This document shows, in pieces, positions 8,762 to 18,339 of a stretch of 64,000 nucleotides of DNA (its first letter is position 1; each line of letters starts with the position of its first letter). The stretch is taken from the NCBI GenBank assembly GCA_030824275.1, contig JAVBXY010000038.1, forward strand, positions 62,001 through 126,000, in the 5' to 3' direction. The notes under the pieces were generated by a model. The model did no database searches, had not been told where the DNA came from, and saw nothing but the letters and a program-made list of their open reading frames with translations. This stretch comes from Rhodocyclaceae bacterium (GTDB taxonomy: Bacteria > Pseudomonadota > Gammaproteobacteria > Burkholderiales > Rhodocyclaceae). The position numbers and the translations under genes are program-made.

Positions 8762-9982
8762 ATGACACTGCGCAACCGTCTTGTTGCCGTCCTCGCGATC
8801 CTTGCCGGGGCGACGCTGGTGGCCAATGGCACCAGTCTCTATCTTTTCATGCACCTCGCCAGCGAGGCCTCGGCCCTAAGTCCGGCGCTGCGCGAATTCG
8901 CCGACTCCGCCCGCTGGACGATCATCATCGTCAGCGGCATCGCGTCCCTGGTCGGCCTGGCTGCCTTCGTCCAGTTGTTGCGGATGATCCTCGGCCTGAT
9001 CGGCGGCGAGCCGCAGTACGTGGCCGATGCCGTCAAGCGCATCGCTGGCGGCGATCTCGCCTTTCGGCTCCAGTTGCGGCCCGGCGATACGGACAGCCTG
9101 TGCGCCGCCATCGCCGGCATGCAGGAAAAGTTGCGGCAGACGGTCGGCGAGCTGTCCGATGCCAGCCAGAAGCTGGATGCCTCGGTAAGCCATATCGGTA
9201 CCATGAGCGGTGACATCCTCGACAGTTCCGGGCGCCAGAGCAGCGCAGCCCAGGCCACCGCCGCGACCCTCGATCAACTCTCGGCCGCGCTTGGGCAGGT
9301 GAGCGGCAATGCGGCCAGCGTCAGCAGCCAGATCGGTGCCAGCCTGGAGCGCACCCAGGCCGCCAATGAAAGCCTGTCGCACCTGATCGGCGAGATTTCC
9401 GCCGTCGAAGAGGCGGTGGGCGAGATCGCCAGCACCGCTACTGAATTCATCGAAAGCACCAAGGCCATCGCCGGCATGACGCGGGAAGTGCGCGACATTG
9501 CCGACCAGACCAATCTGCTGGCCCTCAACGCCGCCATCGAGGCGGCCCGCGCTGGCGAACAGGGACGCGGCTTCGCCGTCGTGGCCGACGAGGTACGCAA
9601 GCTGGCCGAGAAATCCGCCGTTGCCGCCGCGCAGATCGACACCGTCACCCAGTCCATGGGTGGGCGTTCCGGCGACGTGGAAAGCGCCATCCAGCGTGGC
9701 CTCGCCTCGCTGGGTACCAGCCAGGAATATCTCGAGGAAGTGGCCATCGCCCTCGGCGAATCCAACGAGGCCGTGCAGCAGACCACCGGCGACGCCGAAC
9801 TGATCGTCGGCTCGGCAAGGGAACAAGCGCAGGCGACCGAACTGGTGGCCCGCCATGTGAACGAGATGTCCGGCATGGCCGGTGAAATCCGCACCGCGCA
9901 GGAACGGGCGGTGGCCGCTGTGCGCGACCTGGAAACCCTATCAGGCCGGCTGGCGACAGCGGCCGGCCGCTTCCAGGTCTGA
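8762..9982 (+). CDS. Methyl-accepting chemotaxis protein (small sensor loop)
   Basis: Chemoreceptor of 406 residues with two membrane helices (about 6-28 and 42-63) separated by only a short periplasmic loop, then HAMP and a signalling domain with the hairpin tip near residue 255. The small loop suggests sensing within or near the membrane, or through a partner. A GTG at 8735 would add nine residues, but the ATG at 8762 with AGGA eight bases upstream is favoured. The 3' end is 15 bp from the convergent caspase-like gene. Confidence 0.92.
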   Translation: MTLRNRLVAVLAILAGATLVANGTSLYLFMHLASEASALSPALREFADSARWTIIIVSGIASLVGLAAFVQLLRMILGLIGGEPQYVADAVKRIAGGDLAFRLQLRPGDTDSLCAAIAGMQEKLRQTVGELSDASQKLDASVSHIGTMSGDILDSSGRQSSAAQATAATLDQLSAALGQVSGNAASVSSQIGASLERTQAANESLSHLIGEISAVEEAVGEIASTATEFIESTKAIAGMTREVRDIADQTNLLALNAAIEAARAGEQGRGFAVVADEVRKLAEKSAVAAAQIDTVTQSMGGRSGDVESAIQRGLASLGTSQEYLEEVAIALGESNEAVQQTTGDAELIVGSAREQAQATELVARHVNEMSGMAGEIRTAQERAVAAVRDLETLSGRLATAAGRFQV

Positions 9983-9997
9983 GACAGCTTCCGAGGC

Positions 9998-11428
9998 CTA
10001 CTTGGCCTTCAGCCGCTTGATCCGGTTCCTAGCGATCTCGGCGAAGCGGCCGTTCGGGTATTGCCGCAGGTAGGCGTCGAAGTCCTCGGCCTCCTGGCTG
10101 TCTTTTACCGATTGCCAGAACAGCAGTTCCGCTTCCGTGTCGGTGCTGCCGGATGAGGTGGACGCAGCGGGTTTGGCCGGCAATGACCGGGTGGCGAAAA
10201 AGAAGTCGCCGGTCAGGGAGGATGCCTCCCAGGGCACCTGCATGTCGCCGGTCATCTGTACTACCTCGCCGCGCACCCGCTTGAACACGGTCTCCACCGG
10301 CAGGCCCGGCTCGCCTAGCACCTTCAGCAGCGCCGTCGTATAGGTGGAGTTGGCGCCGTCGCCGTCGAGGGCTACCTTGCCCGGCGCAGTGGCGTAGGCA
10401 ATCAGGGTGCCCTTGGGTGCTTCCATCTGCGCGAGGCCGCCGCTGACGCCCCGGAAACGGCGTTCGAAGGGATTGTTGCGGCAGGCGTCGAGGATCACCA
10501 CGTTGAGCGGGCTGGGTGACAACTGGTCGAGGATGGTGTCCACATCCACCGCTTCGGCGCGGGCGGAATTCTCCGAGGCGATTTGCGCGTCGATGGGAAT
10601 CAGGTAGTTTTTGCCCTTGATCTGGATGCCATGGCCGGCGAAGAAGAACATGCCGACGTCGTGACCGGCGAGGCGCTCGCCGAAACGCGCCACCAGCCGG
10701 TTCATGTCGCGCTGGCCGAGGTTCTCGCCGAGCATGACCTCGAAGCCGAGGGTGCGCAGCTTGTTGGCGAGGGCGCGGGCGTCGTTGACCGGGTTTTTCA
10801 GCGGTGCTTCGCGGTAGGCGCCGTTGCCGATCACAAGGGCGAGGCGTTTGCCGCTGGATGGGACTACGGCTATCGCCGTCGCGCTACCGGTCAGCGACGG
10901 GGCGGCTGCGGCGACAGGTACAGCGGGTGCTGCAGGTGAAATGGGCGTCAGGACCGTGGTGCTTGCCGCGCCAGGCACGACGCGCGCGCTGCGCAGATGG
11001 GCGACGTCCAGCTTGCGGCGTTCCACTTCGGTGCGCACCGAGGCCAGTTCGCGTTCGTAATCGCCGGCGTCGGTAAAGAATTCAAATTCGCCGCGATGCC
11101 CCCATTGATCAATACCGTAACCCTTGCCCTGAGACATCGATACGGCACGGGAGTCGGTCTTGATGACTCGCTGATCGTCGCATTGGAGTTCTCCTCTGGA
11201 CTTGCCAGGCGCGTAATCCGTGAACTTTCCCGTGCAGCGGCTGCCGAGTTTGGCAAAGCGGATCTCTGCTTCACCCCTGCCGGCCAGCGGGTCGGCGCTG
11301 CCGGTGCCGGTCATGTAATCCGACCAGTCATCCGTGTGCCCGACGATGAAGACCTTGACGCAACCGCCAAGCAGCAGCGCGGCGGCGATCAGAATCAGGT
11401 GTTGCCAGGATGGGACGCGGGGAGACAT
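9998..11428 (-). CDS. Caspase-like (peptidase C14 family) lipoprotein
   Basis: Protein of 476 residues with a lipoprotein signal (hydrophobic stretch ending LLGGC, Cys23), so it is probably anchored in the outer or inner membrane facing the periplasm. After a region of about 180 residues ending in an Ala/Pro-rich linker comes a caspase fold. RLALVIGNGAYREAPLKNPV starts it, the catalytic His lies in FFFAGHGIQ (about residue 265) and the Cys in VILDACRNNPF (about 315). A C-terminal stretch, EDFDAYLRQYPNGRFAEIA, resembles a short TPR-like repeat often appended to such proteins. Substrate and role are unknown. Confidence 0.8.
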   Translation of the reverse strand: MSPRVPSWQHLILIAAALLLGGCVKVFIVGHTDDWSDYMTGTGSADPLAGRGEAEIRFAKLGSRCTGKFTDYAPGKSRGELQCDDQRVIKTDSRAVSMSQGKGYGIDQWGHRGEFEFFTDAGDYERELASVRTEVERRKLDVAHLRSARVVPGAASTTVLTPISPAAPAVPVAAAAPSLTGSATAIAVVPSSGKRLALVIGNGAYREAPLKNPVNDARALANKLRTLGFEVMLGENLGQRDMNRLVARFGERLAGHDVGMFFFAGHGIQIKGKNYLIPIDAQIASENSARAEAVDVDTILDQLSPSPLNVVILDACRNNPFERRFRGVSGGLAQMEAPKGTLIAYATAPGKVALDGDGANSTYTTALLKVLGEPGLPVETVFKRVRGEVVQMTGDMQVPWEASSLTGDFFFATRSLPAKPAASTSSGSTDTEAELLFWQSVKDSQEAEDFDAYLRQYPNGRFAEIARNRIKRLKAK

Positions 11429-11483
11429 GGATGTGAAGCCTTGTTGTGCGATGGCGATGAAATTCTAGGATAGCCCAGGATCG

Positions 11484-12770
11484 CTAGGGTGCTGCGATGC
11501 GCAGCCACAGCGGCGCGGTGTGACTGCCGGCGCGGCCGAGATCCGAGCGTGACTTGAACTTGCCGGCGGTGTCGCGCAGCGGATCGCCCTCGATTTCCAG
11601 CCAGGCGGGAAAGGCGACGCCCGGCGCGATGCCGGCTTCGGCAAGATCGATGGCCAGCTCGAAGCGGCGATGGCCGTTCATGCTGGCGGCACCACGGGCA
11701 TTTTCGTAAATGTGCCAGTCGGTGCGCGAGCGCGGTGGGTAGTCGCCCCACGGAAAGCGCGTGGCGCGCAGGACGGAGACGCCGCCCGAACGGTCGACGA
11801 AGGCGCGCTCGTTGTCCAGCCATGGCGACAGGCCGATGTGATACCAGATGCGGAACTGGTCGAAGCCTGTCGCCGTCGTGTCGGCCGGCGCATCGGCGGC
11901 GAGATAGAGAAAACGCCCGTCACTGGCCAGCAGTACCGAGCTTGCCAGTGCCTCGGGTGCAAGTGCTGTTGGTGCCAGCGGGAGGCGCAGGGCGCCGCGC
12001 CATTCGTCGCCGTTGATGGCGCCATCGATGGTGGGCGTCGTTGTGATGTGGGGAATCGTCAGCACCGTGGCTTCGGGTGGCGTACTGCGTGCCGCCGCCA
12101 GCCGGCTGCGCGTGGCCTTGGTCCATTGCTCGAAATTCCGCCAGGGCGGGTAATACCAGTGGGCAGGTTCGCTGCCCTTGTGACGCAGCCAGCCTTCGTC
12201 TTCGGCAAGCAGGGCGTAGCGGCCCAGGCGCGCATGATCGTCGGCGATATCCGGCCAGCGCGGCTCGGCGGGGACAATCTCCAGCAGCAGGTACAGCATC
12301 GCCGCCGCTGCCGCGAGTACGCCGAGGCGCACGGCCCAGGCCATTTTGGCCAGCCACGACAGCCAGGCGACCAGTGCGATCAGGCCGACGATCAACGCGC
12401 TGAGGGCAAAGACGCTGCGGCCGATATCCGCCGCGTCGAAGCCGATGGCAAAGCCGAGGAATCCTGCACTGCCGGAAAAGCTGCGGCGTCCGCCGCCCCA
12501 GGCGATCCAGGCCGGGATCAGGGCGAACAGGGTCAGCATGCAATTTCCCAGGAAGGCTTGAACCTCGCGGGGCATGCGGCCCTGGGTCAGGATGCTGATG
12601 CCGGCAAGTGCGAAGATGCCGCCCGCCGACAGCAGCACCCACATCGGGGCATGGGCGCCGCCCAGGGCAGCCGGAAAGAAGCCGGCGCCCAGCGCCCCGA
12701 TGCCGAGCCCGGTCAGCAGGGCGATGGCGCCGAAAATGTCCTTGCTCGGCGAGTCGGCGCTGCGCGTCAT
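11484..12770 (-). CDS. Membrane protein with possible C-terminal CBM9-like domain
   Basis: A 428-residue protein. The first half has about five hydrophobic helices. The second half is soluble and contains IPHITTTPTIDGAINGDEWR, which resembles the start of CBM9-type carbohydrate-binding domains, followed by beta-rich sequence (FLYLAADAPADTT; FELAIDLAEAGI). A much longer upstream extension is open but Arg/Pro-rich, overlaps the next gene and is not believed. The ATG at 12770 is chosen. I cannot name a function; envelope or exopolysaccharide binding would fit. Confidence 0.55.
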   Translation of the reverse strand: MTRSADSPSKDIFGAIALLTGLGIGALGAGFFPAALGGAHAPMWVLLSAGGIFALAGISILTQGRMPREVQAFLGNCMLTLFALIPAWIAWGGGRRSFSGSAGFLGFAIGFDAADIGRSVFALSALIVGLIALVAWLSWLAKMAWAVRLGVLAAAAAMLYLLLEIVPAEPRWPDIADDHARLGRYALLAEDEGWLRHKGSEPAHWYYPPWRNFEQWTKATRSRLAAARSTPPEATVLTIPHITTTPTIDGAINGDEWRGALRLPLAPTALAPEALASSVLLASDGRFLYLAADAPADTTATGFDQFRIWYHIGLSPWLDNERAFVDRSGGVSVLRATRFPWGDYPPRSRTDWHIYENARGAASMNGHRRFELAIDLAEAGIAPGVAFPAWLEIEGDPLRDTAGKFKSRSDLGRAGSHTAPLWLRIAAP

Positions 12771-12817
12771 TGGTGACGGTCCGGTTGGGTCTGGCTCGTG
12801 CGTGCCGCCGGAGTGAT

Positions 12818-13069
12818 TCAGTGGCGGAAGTTGATTTCCAGTTCGGCGTCGAGGCCGACGACGGTGTCCAGCACCGCGTCGACGAGGTCGGTGTCCATGT
12901 CGGACCACTCGGCCTCCACCTCTTCCGAGCGGGTGGTTAGCGGGGCGATGTCGAAATCGACGAACTGGTCGCCGATCTTGAGCACCTGGGCGCCGGAGGG
13001 ATGTTCGACCAGTTCCCACTCGTCGGGGATTTCAAGTTCGGCGCGGATCAGTACGGTCAGTCGTTTCAT
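12818..13069 (-). CDS. Small acidic protein, unknown function (83 aa)
   Basis: An 83-residue, strongly acidic protein with no signal peptide or membrane helix. It opens MKRLTVLIRAELEIPDEWEL and ends ELEINFRH. The ATG at 13069 has AGGAGA seven bases upstream; the longer open frame upstream is ignored. It is divergent from the trypsin-like protease gene, with 72 bp between starts, so the pair may share a promoter region. I recognise no family. Confidence 0.6.
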   Translation of the reverse strand: MKRLTVLIRAELEIPDEWELVEHPSGAQVLKIGDQFVDFDIAPLTTRSEEVEAEWSDMDTDLVDAVLDTVVGLDAELEINFRH

Positions 13070-13141
13070 GGAAGTTCTCCTAGGGTCAAGGCGTGACTGT
13101 AGCAGGCCGGATGGGGCTGTGCCGGCGCGTATGATGGTCCG

Positions 13142-13873
13142 ATGATAGAAACCATCCTGCTGACCGCCGCCCGCATCCTGACCTTTGATGGGCAGACACC
13201 GCTGACCAACGCCAGCGGCTTCTTTTTCCTGCGTGACGAGCGCCTGTTTCTCGTCACCAGCCGGCATGTGATGTACGACGAGCCGACGAAACATTTTCCG
13301 GATCGCATCGAGATCGAACTCCACACCGACGTGAACAACCTGGCCGAGTCCACCGGCTTTTCGATGCCGCTGTATCGGAACGGACACGGCGTCTGGCGCC
13401 AGGGCCTCGACAAGGCCGGCGAGATCGATGTGGCGGTGATCGAGATCGAGCGCGCTGCGTTGCCGGCGACGGCGGTGTACCGGGCCTTCACGCCGCGTCA
13501 TCTGCCCGGTGGCCTTGATCAGGTGGAGGTCGGCTCATCCTTGCTGGTGGTCGGTTTCCCGCTCGGCTTTCACGACACCCTGCACCACATGCCGGTGGTG
13601 CGGCAGGCCATCGTCGCCTCGTCCTTCGGCATGCGCTTTCAGGGCGAAGGCTATTTCCTCACCGACGCGCGCACGCATCGGGGCACCAGCGGTGCACCCG
13701 TCGCCATGCGGGTTGCGGCACCGGATGCGGCGCTGGGCGATCTGCCCTGGATGCTGCTGGGAGTGCACTCGGCGCGGCTCGACATCGGCACCCGCGATAC
13801 GGAACAGGACGAGGCGCTGGGGCTGAACTGCGCCTGGTATGCCGACATCCTGCTGACCCTGACGGCGAACTAG
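13142..13873 (+). CDS. Trypsin-like serine protease without signal peptide
   Basis: A 243-residue chymotrypsin-fold protein. The triad is recognisable: His42 in LVTSRHVMYDE, Asp96 in GEIDVAVIEIE and Ser183 in THRGTSGAPV, where the GTSGAP form is the usual nucleophile context. No signal peptide or membrane helix is seen, so it is probably cytoplasmic, unlike DegP-type proteases, and there is no PDZ domain. The start ATG at 13142 has no strong ribosome site. Its target is unknown. Confidence 0.75.
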   Translation: MIETILLTAARILTFDGQTPLTNASGFFFLRDERLFLVTSRHVMYDEPTKHFPDRIEIELHTDVNNLAESTGFSMPLYRNGHGVWRQGLDKAGEIDVAVIEIERAALPATAVYRAFTPRHLPGGLDQVEVGSSLLVVGFPLGFHDTLHHMPVVRQAIVASSFGMRFQGEGYFLTDARTHRGTSGAPVAMRVAAPDAALGDLPWMLLGVHSARLDIGTRDTEQDEALGLNCAWYADILLTLTAN

Positions 13874-13904
13874 CATCACCGCCAGCCTCCGCATCACGCG
13901 GATT

Positions 13905-13931
13905 CGCCGTACCGTCAGCGCCGACTTTTTT
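13905..13931 (-). repeat. Dispersed AAAAGTCGGCGCTG repeat, copy 2
   Basis: Reads CGCCGTACCGTCAGCGCCGAC followed by T7 on the plus strand when split at the T-run. It lies in the 67-bp gap between two convergent genes and is immediately preceded by a small stem-loop (TCCGC, five-base loop, GCGGA, 13888-13902). Confidence 0.85.
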
Positions 13932-13940
13932 GTGCGTGCT

Positions 13941-16898
13941 TTATGGCCAGGTGCGGCGCATCTCGGCGGCGGGCACCGGTCGCGAGAACAGATAGCCCTG
14001 ACCGTAGTCGCAGCCGGCGGCGAGCAGCAGCTTGCGCTGTTCTTCCGTCTCGATGCCTTCGGCGATGACCTTGAGGCCCAGCTTGTGTGCCATCACGATG
14101 ATGGCCTCGACGATGGCCTGATCGCTTGGGTCGGTGGCCATGTCGCGGACGAAGGACTGGTCGACCTTGAGATAGTCGATGGGGAATTTCTTCAGGTAGG
14201 CCATAGCGGAATAGCCGGTGCCGAAATCGTCGAGAGAGACCTTGAAGCCGGCGTCGCGGAAGCAGGCGAGCTTCTCGGCGATCTCGGGGCGGTCTTCGAG
14301 CAGCAGGCCCTCGGTGATTTCGATGGCGATGCAGGCGGCCGGCAGGCCGATCTCCTGAAGATGTGCGACCCAGGTTTCGTGGGTCTTGCCGGAAAAGAAC
14401 TGGCGTGGCGACTTGTTCACGCTGATCTGGAACAGCGACGCGTCGGGTGCCGCTTCGTCGAGCCAGGTTTTCGCCACCCGCGCCGATTCGCGGAAGACCC
14501 AGTCGCCGATTTCGTTGATCAGGCCGTTTTCCTCGGCGATGGGAATGAATTCGGCGGGGCTGATCATGCCGTGCTGCGGATGCTTCCAGCGCAACAGGGC
14601 CTCGGCCTTGGCGATCCGGTTGCTGGCTAGTTCGACGATGGGTTGCAGATGCACCTGCAACTGGCCGTCGGCGAGGGCACTGCGCAGGTCGTTGGAGAGT
14701 TGCAGGCGGCTCTGGGCGACGGCCTGCATCGAGCCGGTGAAATAACTGAAGCGGTTGCGCCCGGCCTCCTTGGCGGCATACATGGCCTGGTCTGCGTTGC
14801 GCAGCAGCGACTCGACGCTGTCCGCGTCGTTGGGGAACATGGTGATGCCGATGCTGGCCGACACATAGGCGACCTCGCTGCCGAGGGTGAAGGGCTGGCC
14901 GAGGGCATCGAGCATGTCCTGGGCGACCTTGCCGATGCGGTCGATGTCCGCCAGGTCCGACATGATCACGGTGAATTCGTCGCCACCCAGCCGGGCCACG
15001 GTATCGCTGGCGCGCACACACTGGCCGATGCGGTTGGCCGCCTCGGCCAGCAACAGGTCGCCGGTATGGTGGCCGAGGGTGTCGTTCACTTCCTTGAAGC
15101 GGTCGAGATCGATGAACAGGACCGCCAGGCACAGGCCGGCGCGACGGGCCTTGACCACCTCCTGTTCGAGACGGTCGCGGAACAGGCGGCGGTTGGGCAG
15201 CTCGGTCAGCGGGTCGTAATTGGCCTGGCGCCAGATGATTTCCTCGGCCCGCTTTTTGTCGGTGATGTCGGAGAACATGGCGATGCGGCGCTGTACCCGA
15301 CCTTCCTCGCCATACACCGTGCTGATCGACAGCCATTCTGGATAGATTTCGCCGTTCTTGCGCCGGTTCCAGATTTCGCCCTGCCAGCGGCCGGTGGTTT
15401 CCAGCGCTTGCCACATCTTCTGGTAGAAGGCTGGGCCGTGGCGTCCGCTGCTGAGCAGGTTCGGCGTCTGGCCGATGGCTTCCGCCGAGGTGTAGCCGGT
15501 CAGACGGGTGAAGGCGGGATTGATGGCGATGATGCGGTTGTCGGCATCGGTCACCGTGATCGCTTCGCCCACGGCCTGGTGCACCGAGGCGGCGATGTGC
15601 AGTTCGTTCTCGGTGCGCTTGCGTTCGATGGCCAGACTCGCCAACTGGGCAGTCTCCCGGATCAGGCCTTCGTCGTGGATGTTCGCTGGTCCGGCGCGGC
15701 GCAGGGCCAGCACGCCCAGCACTTCGCCATGCAAGGAGGTGATGGGTTCCGTCCAGCAAGTGACCGGGCGTCCCGCATCGTCCGAGGAATGGCCGCAGAC
15801 GCAGTCCGGGTGGTGGTGAACATCTTCGGTCAGGCCAGCCTTGCCGTTGTGTGCGGTAAAGCCGCAGGCGGCGCCGCTGTCGCCGATCAGAATGTCGCCA
15901 GCAGCGGCGCCGCTGATGCCGTTGGTCAGTTTTTCGCCCGACTCGTCCACCAGAAGGATCGAGCATTGCATGTCGCTGGCGACGCGCTGGACGCCGCCGG
16001 TCACCAGGCCGAGGATTTCCGGCAGGGGAATGCTGCGGGTGAGGCCTTCCATGACCGCACTGCGGGTTCTTTCCCGGTCCTCCGTGCGCTTGCGCAGGGT
16101 GATGTCGAGGATGTTGCCCAGATAACCACTGAGATTTCCCTGGGCATCGCGCAGGGCGACGGCATTGCCGTTGACCCAGGCTATGCGGCCGTCCGGGCGC
16201 AGGTAGCGGAAGTCCTGGGACCATTCACGGCCCTCGCTCACCGCCTTGCGCCAGCTCTCGGCAACGATTTCCCGGTCCTCCGGGTGCGTTGCGTGGAGCC
16301 AGCCGCGCCCGTTCGCCTGCTCGCTGGACAGGCCGGAAATTTCACACCAGCGCGGATTGACGAACAGGCAGTTGTGATCGGTGTCGATCTGGTAGATGCC
16401 GGCGGGGGAATGGGTGGCCAGCAGTCGAAAGCGTTCCTCGCTGTCGCGGAACTGGGTGATGCGTTCGTTGATGGTCCATTCGAGGCGGGTCTTGTTGTTT
16501 TCCAGCTCGCGTCGCTGGCGGTAGAGATCGCGGAAGACCTTGACCTTGCCTTGCAGGATATGCGGCTCGAAGGGCTTGATCAGGTAGTCCACCGCACCCA
16601 GGTCGTAGCCCTTGAACTGGAGCTGGATGTTCTTCATGCCGGCGGTAACGAAGATGATGGGCAGGTGCTTGGTACGCGGATTCGATCGCATCAGCGCGGC
16701 GGTCTCGAAGCCGTCCATGTCGGGCATCTGCACGTCCAGCAGGACCAGCGCGAAATCACGCCGCAGGGCCTGGCGCAGGGCATCGTTGCCTGACGTGGCG
16801 GTTATCAGGTCGAGTTCCGGGTCGTCGAGCACGGCCTTCAGGGTGACAAGGTTTTTCGGATCGTCGTCCACCAGCAGCAGGGGCACTTTCTCAAGCAT
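13941..16898 (-). CDS. Response regulator with PAS, GAF, GGDEF and EAL domains
   Basis: A 985-residue c-di-GMP enzyme and the output protein of a signalling operon. Order: receiver (about 5-120, phosphoacceptor in LLDVQMPDMDG), PAS, GAF, PAS, GGDEF (RLGGDEF near 637, with an RASD inhibitory site five residues upstream) and EAL (EALLRW near 765, DDFGTGYS near 889). Both synthase and hydrolase motifs look intact, so the net activity is uncertain. The ATG at 16898 lies inside the end of cheB (8-bp overlap), implying coupled translation. A longer frame from 17102 is only shadow sequence of cheB. Confidence 0.93.
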   Translation of the reverse strand: MLEKVPLLLVDDDPKNLVTLKAVLDDPELDLITATSGNDALRQALRRDFALVLLDVQMPDMDGFETAALMRSNPRTKHLPIIFVTAGMKNIQLQFKGYDLGAVDYLIKPFEPHILQGKVKVFRDLYRQRRELENNKTRLEWTINERITQFRDSEERFRLLATHSPAGIYQIDTDHNCLFVNPRWCEISGLSSEQANGRGWLHATHPEDREIVAESWRKAVSEGREWSQDFRYLRPDGRIAWVNGNAVALRDAQGNLSGYLGNILDITLRKRTEDRERTRSAVMEGLTRSIPLPEILGLVTGGVQRVASDMQCSILLVDESGEKLTNGISGAAAGDILIGDSGAACGFTAHNGKAGLTEDVHHHPDCVCGHSSDDAGRPVTCWTEPITSLHGEVLGVLALRRAGPANIHDEGLIRETAQLASLAIERKRTENELHIAASVHQAVGEAITVTDADNRIIAINPAFTRLTGYTSAEAIGQTPNLLSSGRHGPAFYQKMWQALETTGRWQGEIWNRRKNGEIYPEWLSISTVYGEEGRVQRRIAMFSDITDKKRAEEIIWRQANYDPLTELPNRRLFRDRLEQEVVKARRAGLCLAVLFIDLDRFKEVNDTLGHHTGDLLLAEAANRIGQCVRASDTVARLGGDEFTVIMSDLADIDRIGKVAQDMLDALGQPFTLGSEVAYVSASIGITMFPNDADSVESLLRNADQAMYAAKEAGRNRFSYFTGSMQAVAQSRLQLSNDLRSALADGQLQVHLQPIVELASNRIAKAEALLRWKHPQHGMISPAEFIPIAEENGLINEIGDWVFRESARVAKTWLDEAAPDASLFQISVNKSPRQFFSGKTHETWVAHLQEIGLPAACIAIEITEGLLLEDRPEIAEKLACFRDAGFKVSLDDFGTGYSAMAYLKKFPIDYLKVDQSFVRDMATDPSDQAIVEAIIVMAHKLGLKVIAEGIETEEQRKLLLAAGCDYGQGYLFSRPVPAAEMRRTWP

Positions 16899-17511
16899 GA
16901 ACAACCGTCTCCTTTGTCGGTGTGGCGTGTTCGCCGGCAAGGGTGCACAGCATGCCGGCGATGTTCGCCAGCGAAAGTACTTGGTCCACGGCGGTGGCCG
17001 CCAGGGCCGCTTGGGGCATTTGCGGCGCCTCGGCGTCGGCCGGGTCCTGGACGATGGCGATACCGCCCTGGCGCTTGATGCGGGCCAGGCCGCGACTGCC
17101 ATCGAAATTGGCGCCGGTGAGGACGACGCCGATCAGCGCCGGGCCAAAGGCATCGGCCGCCGATTCGAAGAGCACGTCGATGGAGGGGCGGGCATAGCTG
17201 ACCGGCGCGTCGGCGGACAGCGCCAGACGGCCGTCACTTTCCACCAGCAGGTGATAGTTGGGCGGTGCCAGATAGACCGTGCCGGGGAGGGTTTCATCCT
17301 GTTCGTCGGCCTCCTTGACGCGCAACGTGCAGCGGGCGCCGAGCAGGCGCACCAGGCCATCGTCGGCATCGGGGCTGATGTGCTGCACGATCAGCAGTGG
17401 CAGCGGGAAATCCTGCGGCAGCTCGCTCAGCAGGGTTTGCAGGGCCTGCACGCCGCCGGTGGAGACACCGATGACGATGGCGCGGAATCGGCGGGGCGTC
17501 GGCTTAGACAT
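16891..17511 (-). CDS. cheB: CheB-type protein-glutamate methylesterase (no receiver domain)
   Basis: A 206-residue methylesterase domain. Catalytic residues are in context: Ser in VIGVSTGGVQAL, His in IVQHISPDADDG and Asp in LTGANFDGSRG. The usual N-terminal receiver domain is missing, so activity must be controlled otherwise, perhaps by receiver domains of the adjacent kinase. The start ATG at 17511 overlaps the cheR stop by 8 bp. No cheA or cheW gene is near, so it probably serves this local system. Confidence 0.88.
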   Translation of the reverse strand: MSKPTPRRFRAIVIGVSTGGVQALQTLLSELPQDFPLPLLIVQHISPDADDGLVRLLGARCTLRVKEADEQDETLPGTVYLAPPNYHLLVESDGRLALSADAPVSYARPSIDVLFESAADAFGPALIGVVLTGANFDGSRGLARIKRQGGIAIVQDPADAEAPQMPQAALAATAVDQVLSLANIAGMLCTLAGEHATPTKETVVHA

Positions 17512-18328
17512 AGCGCTTGCGGTAGATGCGGGAGGAGGGTGCCAGCTCTTCATAGCGTTCGCCGAGCTTGCGGTTTTCCAGCGTCTCCTTGAGGCCGAGA
17601 CAGAGGAAGCCGCCGGGCAGCAGGCTGGTGTCGAACAGTTTCAGGCAGCGCTCCTTGAGGGCGGCCTTGAAATAGATCATCACGTTGCGACACAGCACCA
17701 TGTGCATTTCACCGAATTCGGCATCCGTCGCCAGGTTGTGGGGGGCGAAGACAATGTTCTTGCGCAGTTCCGGCGCAACGATTGCACGATCATAGCGGGC
17801 GGTGTAATAGTCCGCAAAGGACGATTTTCCGCCGCTCTTCTGGTAGTTACGGGTGAATCGCTGCATTTCGGTGATCGGGATCACGCCTTCGCCGGCCTTC
17901 TGCAACACCGCCTCGTTGATGTCGGTGGCGTACATCCGGTAGCGGCCACCGAGTCCTTCCTCTTCCAGCAGGATGGCCATGGAATAGGCCTCCTCGCCGG
18001 TGGCGCAGCCGGCGTGCCAGATCTTGACGAAGGGATAGGTGCGCAGGAAGGGCACCACCTGTTCGCGCACGATGCGGAAAAACGCCGGGTCGCGGAACAT
18101 CTCGGTGACATTCACGGTGATGCCGGCGAGCAGGGATTCGAACACGGCGCGGTCTCGCAACAGCCGCGACTGGGCTTCGGAAAAAGTTTCAAAGCCGGAC
18201 TCGGCCAGCCAGTGGGTCAGCCGGCGCCGGATCGAGGCCTCGGCGTAGTCGCGGAAATCGTAGCCATAGACCTGGTGCACCCCCTCCAGCAGGAGGCGGA
18301 TTTCCAGGTTGGCGATATCCTCGCCCAT
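17504..18328 (-). CDS. cheR: CheR-type protein-glutamate methyltransferase
   Basis: SAM-dependent methyltransferase of 274 residues. The helical N-terminal domain contains DFRDYAEASIRRRL, and the Rossmann domain has IWHAGCATGEEAYSMAI (SAM binding), MYATDINEAVL and NIVFAPHNLA, ending VLCRNVMIYF. The ATG at 18328 is chosen; the longer frame runs back into the kinase gene. It lies 11 bp after the hybrid kinase stop and overlaps cheB. Pairing of CheR, CheB and a multi-receiver kinase without CheA is a recurrent non-chemotaxis arrangement. Confidence 0.9.
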   Translation of the reverse strand: MGEDIANLEIRLLLEGVHQVYGYDFRDYAEASIRRRLTHWLAESGFETFSEAQSRLLRDRAVFESLLAGITVNVTEMFRDPAFFRIVREQVVPFLRTYPFVKIWHAGCATGEEAYSMAILLEEEGLGGRYRMYATDINEAVLQKAGEGVIPITEMQRFTRNYQKSGGKSSFADYYTARYDRAIVAPELRKNIVFAPHNLATDAEFGEMHMVLCRNVMIYFKAALKERCLKLFDTSLLPGGFLCLGLKETLENRKLGERYEELAPSSRIYRKRYV

Positions 18329-18339
18329 GGCACCGGGAG

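Noticed and set aside
12752-12762. AGTCGGCGCTG near the start of the CBM9-like membrane protein gene
   Set aside because: Only 11 bases of the core match, without the A-run or tail. Too short to separate from chance in GC-rich DNA.
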